DNA of 64,000 bases, from the NCBI RefSeq assembly GCF_013213835.1, contig NZ_JABSSU010000001.1, positions 310,001 through 374,000 on the forward strand, given 5' to 3'. The notes below the pieces were generated by a model. The model searched no databases. It was given only the letters and a program-made list of their open reading frames with translations, and was not told where the DNA came from. Shown in pieces: positions 1 to 8,500 of the stretch; the first letter of the stretch is position 1; the number at the start of each line of letters is the position of its first letter. Source of the DNA: Winogradskyella sp. (GTDB lineage Bacteria; Bacteroidota; Bacteroidia; Flavobacteriales; Flavobacteriaceae). The position numbers were made by a program, and so were the translations under genes.

Positions 1-1282
1 TTTGGTTATTGCCGCCTTCATGACCAATCCATCTCATAGCATAACCAGAACGCCCATTATCTGACATAAAATTTTTATCATATACTACAGGACCATGATG
101 CGTATAAAGCACAGAATCTTTATAGTTTTCTTTTCCTTTTATTTTTATGTCTTCAACTCTAATGGTAACATCTTTCCATGTTCCGTCATACTTATATTTT
201 GTGCGGTCCTCATTAAATTCTACTTTATACCAATCTATAACATCTCTTGTAGCATTGGTTTCGCCCCAAGCGATAAATTGGTTAAATCCTGAAATGACAC
301 CTAGAGCACCAGGTATTGTTGCCCCGAAGGCATTATGATTTGGTGTACTTAATTGCATGATATACCATATTGCAGGTAAATTAAGTCCTAAATGAGGATC
401 ATTTGCCAAAATTGGGTGACCTGTTTTAGATTTAGCACCTGAAATAGCCCAGTTGTTACTCCCATTATCAGGATGTGGTTTTATAATGGTCGCAGTTATG
501 GTGTCTAATACTACCTTACTTGCCGGTAAATCAGTTTGTGGCACATCAATAAAACTCCAATCCGTTTCTTTTGGAATTACAGGATCTGTTATATCAAAAA
601 AATCAGGGAATAATAGGTTAAAATTCTTTTCACCAATTTCTCTCAATACGTTGGTATACTCTAAATCGTCGTCATAACCTGCCAGCATTTTAGTCATGTA
701 CATAAGAAGCAATGCTGTTTTTTTTGGTGTCCATTCTTCAGGTTTATAATCTAATAATTTGTATTCAACCGGATAGTCCTTAGGGCTAAGTTGATTAATA
801 TATGCATTAACGCCATCAGCATAATCTTGAATAAAACGTAACGTTTCGGTATCATTTTTTTTCATGTAAGCGATGGCTTGATCTGCACCATAGCCCATAC
901 CTCTTCTGCGTTCAGAACGATCATAGTTTAATGCAGTCTCGCCAAAAATTTCTGATAGTCTTCCAGCTGATGCATAAGTTTGAAATTCTAGCTGCCACAA
1001 ACGATGTTTTGCCGTTAAATATCCTTGGGCTTTATATAAATCATGTTCATTTTGTGCAAAAACATGAGGTATTAACTGCTCGTCGTAATGCACTGTAACC
1101 TTATCTTTTAAACCTGGTATAGTAATCTCTCCAGAAATAGATTCATCATGTTCATTTTGCCATATACCATTATACGGATTAAGGAACTTACCAATTGGTG
1201 GAATTGTTCCCATTTTGGTATTAAGTACAAAGAAAATTACAATGGTAAGAATAAAGGACAGCAGTAGTTTTGCGTATTTCAT
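1..1282 (-). CDS. Penicillin acylase family protein, N-terminal part (runs off left edge)
   Basis: Ntn-hydrolase of the penicillin amidase/acylase family, cleaving amide bonds; the substrate (N-acyl amino acid, acyl-homoserine lactone, beta-lactam side chain) cannot be read from sequence. The frame opens at ATG 1282 with a hydrophobic N-terminal anchor (about residues 4-22) and stays open for 427 codons to the window edge, so the C-terminal part is not visible. The maturation site is clear: NGSNNWAIS, with Gly274-Ser275 (Ser codon at 460..458) as the expected self-cleavage point and Ser275 as nucleophile, followed by the family motif HPILANDPHLGL. It starts 36 bases after the CIA30 gene and is the last visible gene of the leftward recF run. 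Confidence 0.9.
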   Translation of the reverse strand, partial: MKYAKLLLSFILTIVIFFVLNTKMGTIPPIGKFLNPYNGIWQNEHDESISGEITIPGLKDKVTVHYDEQLIPHVFAQNEHDLYKAQGYLTAKHRLWQLEFQTYASAGRLSEIFGETALNYDRSERRRGMGYGADQAIAYMKKNDTETLRFIQDYADGVNAYINQLSPKDYPVEYKLLDYKPEEWTPKKTALLLMYMTKMLAGYDDDLEYTNVLREIGEKNFNLLFPDFFDITDPVIPKETDWSFIDVPQTDLPASKVVLDTITATIIKPHPDNGSNNWAISGAKSKTGHPILANDPHLGLNLPAIWYIMQLSTPNHNAFGATIPGALGVISGFNQFIAWGETNATRDVIDWYKVEFNEDRTKYKYDGTWKDVTIRVEDIKIKGKENYKDSVLYTHHGPVVYDKNFMSDNGRSGYAMRWIGHEGGNNQ

Positions 1283-1318
1283 TAGCTCTAGATTATAAGA
1301 ACCTAAAAATACCAAATA

Positions 1319-1846
1319 TTATTCTAATGTAATGGAGTCAATTATTAGTTTGAAGCTTTCTTTTTTCTTATTCCCAATTAGAAATGCAATCTCTGCCATT
1401 TGGTCACCTTTGAAATTAGGAATATCTAAACGATAACCTCTAAAGGAAGCATACATTTTTTCAAATTCTATCTCGACAGTTTGCCAATCTTCGGTGGTTT
1501 CAAATGTGTAGATATATGAATAACGGTTGTATTGACTGTCCTTAACTCTGAATTGATAGGTTTTACCATCACCTTTAATTCTGAGTTTAAACTTAGTATA
1601 CTCTGAGGAATTTAAGGTGTCAAAATAATATCTTAACGAAGAAAATCCTCCATTGTTTTCTAGAGATACATTACCTGTATATTCACCATGGCCATCGGAA
1701 TTTATTTTAAAATGTCCATCAGATCTTCCTCCCATTACAACATCATCAAGTATGCGCCAATTCTCAATGGAGCTATCTGTATTAAATTGAAATAAGGTCA
1801 TAGACTGTTGTAATAGAAGTATTAAAACAAATAGAATCGTTCTCAT
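1319..1846 (-). CDS. CIA30-like (NDUFAF1 family) domain protein
   Basis: About 175 residues made almost entirely of one CIA30-type beta-sandwich domain. The family signature DDVMGGRSDG lies near residues 37-46 and a hydrophobic signal-like N-terminus (about residues 3-20) suggests export. In mitochondria the family assists complex I assembly; bacterial members are uncharacterised and probably bind a small ligand or carbohydrate. I chose ATG 1846 over the GTG two codons upstream because it begins a cleaner signal peptide (MRTILFVLILLL). It sits 71 bases after DUF721 in the leftward recF group. Confidence 0.8.
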   Translation of the reverse strand: MRTILFVLILLLQQSMTLFQFNTDSSIENWRILDDVVMGGRSDGHFKINSDGHGEYTGNVSLENNGGFSSLRYYFDTLNSSEYTKFKLRIKGDGKTYQFRVKDSQYNRYSYIYTFETTEDWQTVEIEFEKMYASFRGYRLDIPNFKGDQMAEIAFLIGNKKKESFKLIIDSITLE

Positions 1847-1917
1847 CACCACTTTTTGTAAAGATAAGCGTAATCGAAATGGTGATTTTCAGTTTTTTGA
1901 AAACTTTAGGAGTTACA

Positions 1918-2214
1918 TTACCTGAGTACAAGTTTTTTTACAACATCTTTACCTAGAGACTCATTGAGCATTTTTACGATTTTTTCATTTCCATAACTTA
2001 ATTCCTCTCTGAGCACGCTAGAACTAAGTTGCACATAAAGTACATCGTTTTTTAATTCAATTGCAGTGGTGTAGTTGTTGACCCCATTACCCATAAGGTT
2101 AGCCCAAGCTTCTCTGGCATTGACCTTATCAAGACCAGACTCTAAATTGTTTGAAATTACAAATTCCCTAATGATGCTCTCAATAGGTTTATTGTCATTA
2201 TTTCTCTTTCCCAT
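1918..2214 (-). CDS. DUF721 (DciA-like) domain protein
   Basis: A 98-residue cytosolic protein with the DUF721 fold. It has the characteristic EAWANLMG motif (roughly residues 35-42) and the following stretch where a strand (DVLYVQLSSS) leads into a helix with LREELS. The DUF721 superfamily includes DciA, the replicative helicase loader/operator of bacteria lacking DnaC. In Bacteroidota a DUF721 gene beside recF is a recurrent arrangement and is seen here, 31 bases after the intervening lipoprotein gene. A DNA replication or repair role is an inference from family and context. Confidence 0.8.
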   Translation of the reverse strand: MGKRNNDNKPIESIIREFVISNNLESGLDKVNAREAWANLMGNGVNNYTTAIELKNDVLYVQLSSSVLREELSYGNEKIVKMLNESLGKDVVKKLVLR

Positions 2215-2245
2215 ACCTGTATTTCACCAATAAAGGTGATAATTT

Positions 2246-2668
2246 TTATTCTCCAAGATCAAAATTAATTGGAGTATACCTTTTGTATAAATATACGTCT
2301 TTGTTTTGGTTTATGACTCTTAATTTTTCTGAATTAAGCTCTAAAATAGTTTCTTTCCAAGAGTCATATGGTGTAGAATAGTAGATGTTTAAACTATTGT
2401 TTTCGGATTTAATGATAAGTCTTTCGGCATCATCTGAGGTATAATAAGTGTCATTTATACCTGGTTTTAATTTTTTTCTAAATCCTTTTAAACTATCATT
2501 TATCTTAATATAATCAATGGTAGCATTAAAATCATACTTCATTCCAGAACCATTGTGCAGTCTGACTTCTTCAATTTCCCAATACCCATTAATATCTTCT
2601 AAATTGATGTTTGATGAGGAATTACATCCAACAAAAACAATAGAAAAAAATACGATAAGTTTTTTCAT
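2246..2668 (-). CDS. Small lipoprotein, lipocalin-like
   Basis: A 140-residue predicted lipoprotein. The signal peptide MKKLIVFFSIVFVGC ends in a lipobox with Cys15, followed by a Ser/Asn-rich linker. The mature part (INGYWEIEEV then alternating short strands) looks like the small beta-barrel 'lipocalin-like' domain frequent in Flavobacteriaceae lipoproteins. No catalytic motif is seen and I do not recognise a function. It lies between recF and DUF721 with 22 and 31 base gaps and is probably co-transcribed; the context does not by itself imply a repair role for an exported protein. Confidence 0.7.
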   Translation of the reverse strand: MKKLIVFFSIVFVGCNSSSNINLEDINGYWEIEEVRLHNGSGMKYDFNATIDYIKINDSLKGFRKKLKPGINDTYYTSDDAERLIIKSENNSLNIYYSTPYDSWKETILELNSEKLRVINQNKDVYLYKRYTPINFDLGE

Positions 2669-2690
2669 AACAATGATTATTGTTCTTAAT

Positions 2691-3770
2691 TTACAGTTTG
2701 AATATTTGATAAGATTGATGAATTTGCTTTACAATATTTTCAGTACGCTCTGCATGGGTGTCGCTTATGAATATTTGCCCAAAATGATTATCATCAACCA
2801 AACTGATAATTTGAGCAACTCGGTTTTCGTCTAGCTTGTCAAAAATGTCATCTAGAAGAAGAATTGGCGATACACCACTTTGTTGTTTAATAAAATCAAA
2901 TTGCGCCAACTTCAGTGCTATTAAAAAAGACTTTTGCTGACCTTGGCTTCCAAATTTTTTAATTGGATAGTCATTGATTAAAAACACTAAATCATCTTTA
3001 TGGATGCCAACACTTGTGTATTGTAATGCTTTGTCTTTATTAATGTTGTTTTGCAGATGGTTAATTAATGAATTATCAAATAAATCACTTTTGTATTTTA
3101 AATCGATAGCTTCTTTACTTTGACTGATAGCTTCATAACGATCTTTAAAAATAGGGATAAAAACTTTTAGAAATTCATCTCTTTTTTCAAATATTCGAGT
3201 GCCATAATCATGCAATTGCTCATTGTAAATAGCCAATGTATCAGCGTTGAAGGTATTGTTTAATGCAAAGTATTTTAGAAGTGCATTTCGCTGAGACAGC
3301 ACTTTGTTATATACTATTAATGCTGACAAATAATCTTTATCACTTTGTGAAATTACACTATCAATAAATTTGCGTCTTGTATCGCTTCCTTCAACAATAA
3401 GGTTACGATCAGCAGGTGATATAATAACTAATGGGATAAACCCAATATGATCACTAAACTTATCATAGGCTTTACCGTTGCGCTTAATTACTTTTTTTTG
3501 ACCTCTTTTAAGAGAAACGATAATTTTTTCAGTCCGTTCGAGTTTAGTAAAATTGCCGTCCACAACAAAAAATTCAGCATCGTGTTTTATGTTTTGAATG
3601 GCAATAGGATTAAAATAACTCTTTCCAAATGCTAAGTGATATATAGCATCTAATGCGTTGGTTTTTCCAATACCATTAGCACCAACAAAACAGTTGATTT
3701 TAGAATCGAAATCAAAAACCTGACTTTCAAAATTCTTGTAGTTAACTAAAGAGAGTGTATTTAAAATCAT
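2691..3770 (-). CDS. recF: DNA replication and repair protein RecF
   Basis: RecF is an SMC/ABC-type ATPase that, with RecO and RecR, directs RecA loading at single-strand gaps. The 359-residue length is normal. Walker A GANGIGKT is at residues 30-37, the ABC signature FGSQGQQKS at about 273-281, and Walker B ILLLDD at about 303-308 followed by the D-loop FDKLDENR. The N-terminus [13 protein letters not shown] is the typical RecF opening. Start ATG 3770 leaves 141 bases to the divergent TPR gene, enough for two promoters. First gene of the leftward group. Confidence 0.96.
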   Translation of the reverse strand: MILNTLSLVNYKNFESQVFDFDSKINCFVGANGIGKTNALDAIYHLAFGKSYFNPIAIQNIKHDAEFFVVDGNFTKLERTEKIIVSLKRGQKKVIKRNGKAYDKFSDHIGFIPLVIISPADRNLIVEGSDTRRKFIDSVISQSDKDYLSALIVYNKVLSQRNALLKYFALNNTFNADTLAIYNEQLHDYGTRIFEKRDEFLKVFIPIFKDRYEAISQSKEAIDLKYKSDLFDNSLINHLQNNINKDKALQYTSVGIHKDDLVFLINDYPIKKFGSQGQQKSFLIALKLAQFDFIKQQSGVSPILLLDDIFDKLDENRVAQIISLVDDNHFGQIFISDTHAERTENIVKQIHQSYQIFKL

Positions 3771-3881
3771 ATAAAATTACACTAAAAGCCCCATTTTATT
3801 GAGGTTTTTCAAGTGACGAATAAACCTGCAAATTATTGAAAAATTACAAATAAATAGGCTTTTAATTCCCAATAAAAATTA

Positions 3882-3889
3882 TATTTTTG
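3882..3889 (+). promoter_or_regulatory. Predicted -7 element for the TPR/ribH unit
   Basis: TATTTTTG matches the Bacteroidota -7 consensus TAnnTTTG. It lies 22 bases before ATG 3912, giving an inferred leader of about 16 nt, the same spacing seen at trxB and the ECF sigma gene in this window. Confidence 0.5.
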
Positions 3890-3911
3890 CGCACGCATTA
3901 ATAGAGAACTT

Positions 3912-4676
3912 ATGGCAACGTATAAGAAAAGAGGCTACAAGCCAAAAACTCAAAAAGAAAAGGTAGAAGTTGTAGAAGAACAATCAACAACAGCTGAGGT
4001 ATTTAATACCTTAGACGAAGGTGCTTCTAAAACTGAAGAATGGGTTGTTAAAAATCAAAACTATATTATAGGTGCTATCGCTGTAATTGCCTTGGTTGTT
4101 TTAGCTGTAATGGGTTACAATAAGTATATCGCAGAGCCTCAACAAAAGGAAGCTATGAACGAAATGTACCAAGCAAAAAAATACTTTGAGGATGCAGCAA
4201 ATGGTGTGTCATCAGATTCTCTTTACACGATGTCATTAAATGGAGGTGAAGGTAAGTTTGGGATGTTAGATATCATCAATGAGTATGGTGGTACTCAAGC
4301 AGCCAATTTAGCGAATTACTACGCAGGTATGGCATACTTAAACTTAAAGGATTACCAAAATGCAGTAACGTATTTAAGTGATTTCTCTAGTGATGATAAA
4401 ATGTTAGGTCCTATTGCAAAAGGTGGTATTGGTGATGCGTTTGTTCAGTTAGAACAACCAGAAGATGCTTTAGGTTATTATGAGCAAGCATTTAAGGCTA
4501 ACGTAAATGACTTCACAACACCATTGTATTTAATGAAAGCGGCAAGAGTAGCTATGGATTTAGATCAAAATACTAAGGCGCTTGAATATTTAACTCGAAT
4601 TAAAACTGAATTTTCTGACTCTGATGAAGCAAAAGATATTGATGTCTTAATCGGTAAAGCAGAAGCAAGCTTATAA
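3912..4676 (+). CDS. Membrane-anchored tetratricopeptide repeat protein
   Basis: A 254-residue YfgM-like protein. A charged cytosolic N-terminus (residues 1-50, rich in Lys/Glu) precedes one transmembrane helix (about 51-69), followed by an exported helical domain with TPR-like repeats: NYYAGMAYLNLKDYQNAVTY, then GDAFVQLEQPEDALGYYEQA and the ALEYLTRIKTEF unit. In E. coli YfgM is a periplasmic chaperone-network partner of SecYEG; whether this homologue acts likewise is inference. It is the first gene after the divergent recF promoter region and is followed after 3 bases by ribH, so co-transcription is likely. Confidence 0.85.
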   Translation: MATYKKRGYKPKTQKEKVEVVEEQSTTAEVFNTLDEGASKTEEWVVKNQNYIIGAIAVIALVVLAVMGYNKYIAEPQQKEAMNEMYQAKKYFEDAANGVSSDSLYTMSLNGGEGKFGMLDIINEYGGTQAANLANYYAGMAYLNLKDYQNAVTYLSDFSSDDKMLGPIAKGGIGDAFVQLEQPEDALGYYEQAFKANVNDFTTPLYLMKAARVAMDLDQNTKALEYLTRIKTEFSDSDEAKDIDVLIGKAEASL

Positions 4677-4679
4677 GAT

Positions 4680-5186
4680 ATGGCTACGGCAAATCATAAT
4701 TTATCGAACTACGATAAAGCTACAATCCCAAACGCGAAAAATTTTCGGTTTGGGATTGTTGTTTCAGAATGGAATGATACCATTACTGAAGGACTTTGGC
4801 AAGGTGCGTTTGATGCTTTAATTGATTGTGGTGCAATTAAAGAAAATATTGTACGATGGAATGTCCCAGGAACATTTGAATTGACTTATGGTGCTGCAAG
4901 AATGACAAAGAGTATCTACGCAGAATCTGGTATGTTAGATGCTATTATAGTTATTGGTTGCGTTATTCAAGGTGAAACAAAACATTTCGATTTTGTTTGT
5001 GAAGGTGTGACGCAAGGCATTAAAGACTTAAATTTACAAGGTGATATACCTGTAATTTTTTGTGTACTAACAGATAATACGATGCAACAGTCTATTGCCC
5101 GTTCAGGTGGTAAGCATGGTAACAAAGGAACCGAAGCTGCAATAACCGCAATAAAAATGGCCGCTCTTAGACGAGATACTAAATAA
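4680..5186 (+). CDS. ribH: 6,7-dimethyl-8-ribityllumazine synthase
   Basis: Condenses 5-amino-6-ribitylamino-uracil with 3,4-dihydroxy-2-butanone 4-phosphate to the lumazine precursor of riboflavin; members assemble into pentamers or icosahedral capsids. The 168-residue length is normal. Seen: substrate-binding loop VPGTFELTYGA (62-72), the GCVIQGETKHFDFV segment (93-106) with the catalytic His102, and the C-terminal GGKHGNKGTEAA loop binding phosphate. No other riboflavin genes are in the window, so ribH is unlinked here as is common in this group. It sits 3 bases after the TPR gene. Confidence 0.96.
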   Translation: MATANHNLSNYDKATIPNAKNFRFGIVVSEWNDTITEGLWQGAFDALIDCGAIKENIVRWNVPGTFELTYGAARMTKSIYAESGMLDAIIVIGCVIQGETKHFDFVCEGVTQGIKDLNLQGDIPVIFCVLTDNTMQQSIARSGGKHGNKGTEAAITAIKMAALRRDTK

Positions 5187-5189
5187 GTA

Positions 5190-5260
5190 CTCAGTCACAG
5201 TATTAAGTCGAAGTTTTCAGTTTACCTTGTTAATGTCCAACTTCCGACTTCTAACTTTAA
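5190..5260. repeat. Degenerate dispersed intergenic repeat (ACTTCC type)
   Basis: The spacer after ribH contains AACTTCCGACTTCTAACTTT and an upstream TCGAAGTTTTCAGTTTAC. The same short-unit texture recurs at 54605-54650 (CCCAACTTCCAACTTCAGTC). These look like decaying copies of an intergenic repeat family; no ORF or tRNA-like structure is present. Confidence 0.4.
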
Positions 5261-5285
5261 ATTGGCATCCTTTTTGTTAATAATT

Positions 5286-5300
5286 TTAAGGAATCCTTAA
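5286..5300. promoter_or_regulatory. Perfect inverted repeat upstream of the twin small genes
   Basis: TTAAGGA-A-TCCTTAA is a 7-bp perfect dyad with a one-base centre, 24 bases before the predicted -7 element. Its position suits an operator, but no cognate regulator is encoded nearby. Confidence 0.3.
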
Positions 5301-5323
5301 GCAATATTTCCTAGTATTTTAAG

Positions 5324-5331
5324 TACTTTTG
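5324..5331 (+). promoter_or_regulatory. Predicted -7 element for the small-protein/mutL unit
   Basis: TACTTTTG, an exact TAnnTTTG match, lies 31 bases before the TTG start at 5362. It is the only good promoter candidate ahead of the run of genes from 5362 to about 10.4 kb. Confidence 0.5.
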
Positions 5332-5361
5332 AGTTAATTGCGGTTTAACTAATAAGACAAT

Positions 5362-5586
5362 TTGTTTAATCAACGAAAAAATAAACGTTTTAGTTATAAG
5401 CCACGTTTTCAGGGTTCCGAAGCCGAAAATTTTCGGGAAACGTCGAAGGACAACTTGGAGACTAAGTGGAATGAAATGAGAGGTCATACCAAACGAAAAA
5501 GTAATAAGCTATTTTCGTTACCCGCTTTAATCATCATGCTATTAGCTCTTTTTATTTTAATGTATATTCTTGAAGGATATATGTAA
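5362..5586 (+). CDS. Small single-pass membrane protein, copy 1 of a tandem pair
   Basis: A 74-residue protein with a strongly basic N-terminus (NQRKNKRFSYKPRF), a charged middle, and one C-terminal transmembrane helix (about 53-70, LPALIIMLLALFILMYIL). The start is TTG: an in-frame TAA lies two codons upstream and no ATG precedes the conserved basic motif. The next gene repeats the same architecture and the motif K-x-x-Y-x-Y-K-P-R-[FY], so the two are paralogues. Similar proteins are often labelled 'riboflavin synthase subunit beta' because of the neighbouring ribH, which nothing here supports. Function unknown; a membrane-tethered nucleic-acid or phospholipid binder is possible. Confidence 0.7.
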   Translation: MFNQRKNKRFSYKPRFQGSEAENFRETSKDNLETKWNEMRGHTKRKSNKLFSLPALIIMLLALFILMYILEGYM

Positions 5587-5598
5587 AACAGTACGATT

Positions 5599-5883
5599 AT
5601 GGGTTTAATGAAATTAAAAAAGAACAGAAAGTATAATTACAAGCCACGTTATTATAAAGGTGAAGGTAGTCCTTATGAACTAAAACATAAATTCGACGAT
5701 TACAGAAAAACAATTAATCCACCGAAAGGCATTAAGAATAAATGGAATGCAGCTGTAGATGAATATCAAAATAATAGAGATGAAAAAGTGAATAAACGGG
5801 TCTTTATTATTGCTGGTATTTTAATCCTATTATTTTTAATCTTGATTGGTTTTGATTTGTCTATATTCTTTCCAAAGAGCTAA
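5599..5883 (+). CDS. Small single-pass membrane protein, copy 2 of a tandem pair
   Basis: A 94-residue protein with the same plan as its upstream neighbour: basic N-terminus with RKYNYKPRYY (about 10-19), a charged segment containing KNKWNAAVDEY, and a C-terminal helix (about 70-88). The shared N-terminal motif and a shared K-W-N element in the middle of both copies point to duplication. It starts 12 bases after copy 1, and its TAA overlaps the mutL ATG by one base (TAATG), so it should be translationally linked to mutL. Function unknown. Confidence 0.72.
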   Translation: MGLMKLKKNRKYNYKPRYYKGEGSPYELKHKFDDYRKTINPPKGIKNKWNAAVDEYQNNRDEKVNKRVFIIAGILILLFLILIGFDLSIFFPKS

Positions 5884-7742
5884 TGACAGATATCATACAA
5901 CTTTTACCAGACCATGTTGCTAACCAAATAGCAGCAGGTGAAGTGGTACAGCGACCTGCTTCTGTAGTTAAAGAACTTTTAGAGAATGCTATAGATGCAG
6001 AAGCGACTGAAATAAAATTAATTATAAAAGATGCCGGCAAAACTTTAGTGCGAGTTATTGATAACGGGAAAGGTATGAGTGTTACCGACGCACGTTTGAG
6101 TTTTGAACGTCATGCAACTTCAAAAATAAAATCTGCCGAAGATTTATTTCAATTACATACCAAAGGATTTAGGGGTGAAGCATTGGCTAGTATTGCGTCG
6201 ATTGCTCATGTAGAACTCAAAACCAAAAGGCCAAATGATGATTTAGGTACAACTATTGAAATTGAAGGTAGTGTTGTAAAGTCACAAGAGGCTACAGTAA
6301 CACCAACAGGAACCTCTGTTGCTGTGAAGAATTTATTCTTCAATATTCCGGCAAGACGTAATTTTTTAAAGTCGAATAATGTTGAGATTAGGCACATTAC
6401 CGATGAGTTTCATCGTGTGGCACTTACACATCCAAATATTGCATTTGCGTTTTATCATAATGGTAATGAGTTATTTAATCTACATACTGAAAATTACAGA
6501 CAACGCATTGTTCATATTTTCGGAAATAAAACCAATGAAAAGTTAGTACCTGTAGAGGAAGAAACAGAGGTTTTAAAAGTGTCTGGGTTTATTGGTAAAC
6601 CTGAATTTTCAAAAAAGACACGATCAGAGCAATTCTTTTTTGTCAATAACAGATATATTAAAAGTCCGTATTTAAATCACGCTATTAGTGCGGCTTATGA
6701 GGGTTTGTTAAAAGATGGTTACCATGCTAGTTATTTTTTAAATTTCACAGTAGATCCCAAAACGATTGATATTAATATCCATCCAACAAAAACTGAAATA
6801 AAATTTGATGATGAGCATACCTTGTATGCCATTTTACGTTCTTCGGTAAAACATAGTTTGGGACAATTTAATATCGCACCTGTATTAGATTTTGAACAAC
6901 AGAGCAGTTTTAATACACCATATAGCTATAAAGATAAAACGGTTGCACCACCTAAAATAGAGGTTGATAGATCGTTTAATCCATTTGAAGATGGTGATCA
7001 AACTAAAGAGAAATCTACATACAATGCGGTAAATTTTAAGAAAGAACCAGCCGCTTCTTGGGAAAGTTTATATGTAGGATTAGAATCAAAAGGAAATGGT
7101 AAAATCACTGATTTTAGCGAATTGACTTTTGAGAGTGAAGCAAAAACTGATTTTATTTTTAAATCTTCTACAATTGAAACTAATAAAACGACGTTTCAGT
7201 TACAACAAAAGTATATAGTGAGTACCATAAAATCAGGTATGCTCATTATAGACCAAAATAGAGCGCATCAACGTATTTTATATGAAGGTTTTTTAAAACA
7301 TATTACTGTTAAAGAAGCAACTAGCCAACAGTTGTTGTTCCCATTAGAATTGAGTTTTACACCAAACGAGATACATATTATTAAGGATGTTAAGACGAAT
7401 CTAGAGCATACCGGTTTTGTGTTTTCTGAGATATCAGAAGAAAGATTAACGGTTACTGGTGTGCCAGTTGGAGTATCAGATAGTGAGGTTTCAATAATAT
7501 TAGAACAACTCATTAGCGATGTAGAAAATGATGTACCAGATGCAAGCTTTAGTGCAGCAGATGTACTCGCAAAATCTATGGCAAAGAGTTTGGCAATAAA
7601 GAACGGACAAACATTAAATACAGAAGAGCAAGAGCATATGGTAGATAGTTTGTTTGCTTGTAAGGAACCAAATGTATCACCAACAAATAGACCAACATTC
7701 ATCACAATGAAAGTAGATGATATTGAAAAAAAATTTATGTAG
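5883..7742 (+). CDS. mutL: DNA mismatch repair protein MutL
   Basis: GHKL ATPase that couples MutS mismatch recognition to downstream repair. The 619-residue protein has a complete N-terminal ATPase: QIAAGEVVQRPASVVKEL with Glu31 and Asn35, DNGKGM (60-65), GFRGEAL (95-101), then the transducer domain to about 335, a variable linker, and a C-terminal dimerisation domain from about 435. The endonuclease motif usually read as DQHAxxExxxxE is degenerate here: DQNRAHQRILYE (457-468), and the C-P-H-x-R metal motif is replaced by SPTNRP (599-604). Strand incision by this MutL is therefore doubtful. Overlaps the preceding stop by one base; the rhomboid gene follows after 3 bases. Confidence 0.95.
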   Translation: MTDIIQLLPDHVANQIAAGEVVQRPASVVKELLENAIDAEATEIKLIIKDAGKTLVRVIDNGKGMSVTDARLSFERHATSKIKSAEDLFQLHTKGFRGEALASIASIAHVELKTKRPNDDLGTTIEIEGSVVKSQEATVTPTGTSVAVKNLFFNIPARRNFLKSNNVEIRHITDEFHRVALTHPNIAFAFYHNGNELFNLHTENYRQRIVHIFGNKTNEKLVPVEEETEVLKVSGFIGKPEFSKKTRSEQFFFVNNRYIKSPYLNHAISAAYEGLLKDGYHASYFLNFTVDPKTIDINIHPTKTEIKFDDEHTLYAILRSSVKHSLGQFNIAPVLDFEQQSSFNTPYSYKDKTVAPPKIEVDRSFNPFEDGDQTKEKSTYNAVNFKKEPAASWESLYVGLESKGNGKITDFSELTFESEAKTDFIFKSSTIETNKTTFQLQQKYIVSTIKSGMLIIDQNRAHQRILYEGFLKHITVKEATSQQLLFPLELSFTPNEIHIIKDVKTNLEHTGFVFSEISEERLTVTGVPVGVSDSEVSIILEQLISDVENDVPDASFSAADVLAKSMAKSLAIKNGQTLNTEEQEHMVDSLFACKEPNVSPTNRPTFITMKVDDIEKKFM

Positions 7743-7745
7743 TAT

Positions 7746-8498
7746 ATGAGGCAAGGAATAACCGATGCGGTGAAGCATTTATTAATCATTAACGTCATAA
7801 TGTTTATAGGAACCATTTCTATTGGAAATGGGCAATTGTTTTATGAATGGTTTGCTTTGTATTTTCCAAAGAATCAATTGTTTCAGCCATGGCAATTATT
7901 GACACATATGTTTATGCATGGTGATATAATGCATATACTATTCAACATGTTTGCCTTGTGGATGTTTGGTTCTGCTGTGGAGCAAGTGTTTGGCACCAAA
8001 AAGTTTGTGACCTTTTATTTATTGTCAGGTTTTGGAGCTGCATTTATAATGTTAGCTTTTTATTATTTTCAATATTCACCATTAGAGGCTGAATTATTTA
8101 GTTCCGGATTTGATTCGGAAGAGATAAAGAAAATTTTAAGTACAAATTCTATTTCAAGAGAAATTACAGTTGATCAGAGGTCAATGCTTCAAGAAATGTT
8201 TGATATTTTTAATTCCACTATGGTAGGAGCATCTGGTGCTATTATGGGAGTTTTAGTCGCTTTTGGTATGTTATTTCCAGAGTCTAAATTGATGTTAATA
8301 TTTTTACCTATACCTATTAAAGCGAAGTATTTTATTCCTGGTATAATAGCGTTGGATTTGTTTTCAGCATTTACTGGTCAGTCAATATTTAGTCCGAGTA
8401 ATACAGCCTATATGGCACATGTTGGTGGTGCATTAACTGGGTTTTTGTTAATGTATTTTTGGAAAAAGAATGAAAGAGATAAATACCGCTGGAACTAA
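7746..8498 (+). CDS. Rhomboid family intramembrane serine protease (first of a pair)
   Basis: Six-helix integral membrane protease that cleaves substrates inside the bilayer. Catalytic Ser163 in GASGAIMG and His225 in AHVGGALTG form the dyad; the L1/helix-2 motif HILFNMFALW (63-72) is present. Length 250. Unusual: about 48 hydrophilic residues (111-158, FQYSPLEAEL onward) are inserted between the third hydrophobic segment and the serine helix, which would form an external or internal loop. It follows mutL by 3 bases and precedes a second rhomboid by 2 bases, so both are surely co-transcribed. Substrates unknown. Confidence 0.9.
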   Translation: MRQGITDAVKHLLIINVIMFIGTISIGNGQLFYEWFALYFPKNQLFQPWQLLTHMFMHGDIMHILFNMFALWMFGSAVEQVFGTKKFVTFYLLSGFGAAFIMLAFYYFQYSPLEAELFSSGFDSEEIKKILSTNSISREITVDQRSMLQEMFDIFNSTMVGASGAIMGVLVAFGMLFPESKLMLIFLPIPIKAKYFIPGIIALDLFSAFTGQSIFSPSNTAYMAHVGGALTGFLLMYFWKKNERDKYRWN

Positions 8499-8500
8499 CT

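Noticed and set aside
5362-5883. Naming the two mini proteins as riboflavin synthase subunits
   Set aside because: Neither has any lumazine or riboflavin synthase motif; the label seems to come from proximity to ribH.
7268-7816. Long leftward open frame of 182 codons antisense to mutL
   Set aside because: It lies fully within the well-supported mutL and rhomboid genes and its translation shows no domain or normal composition.
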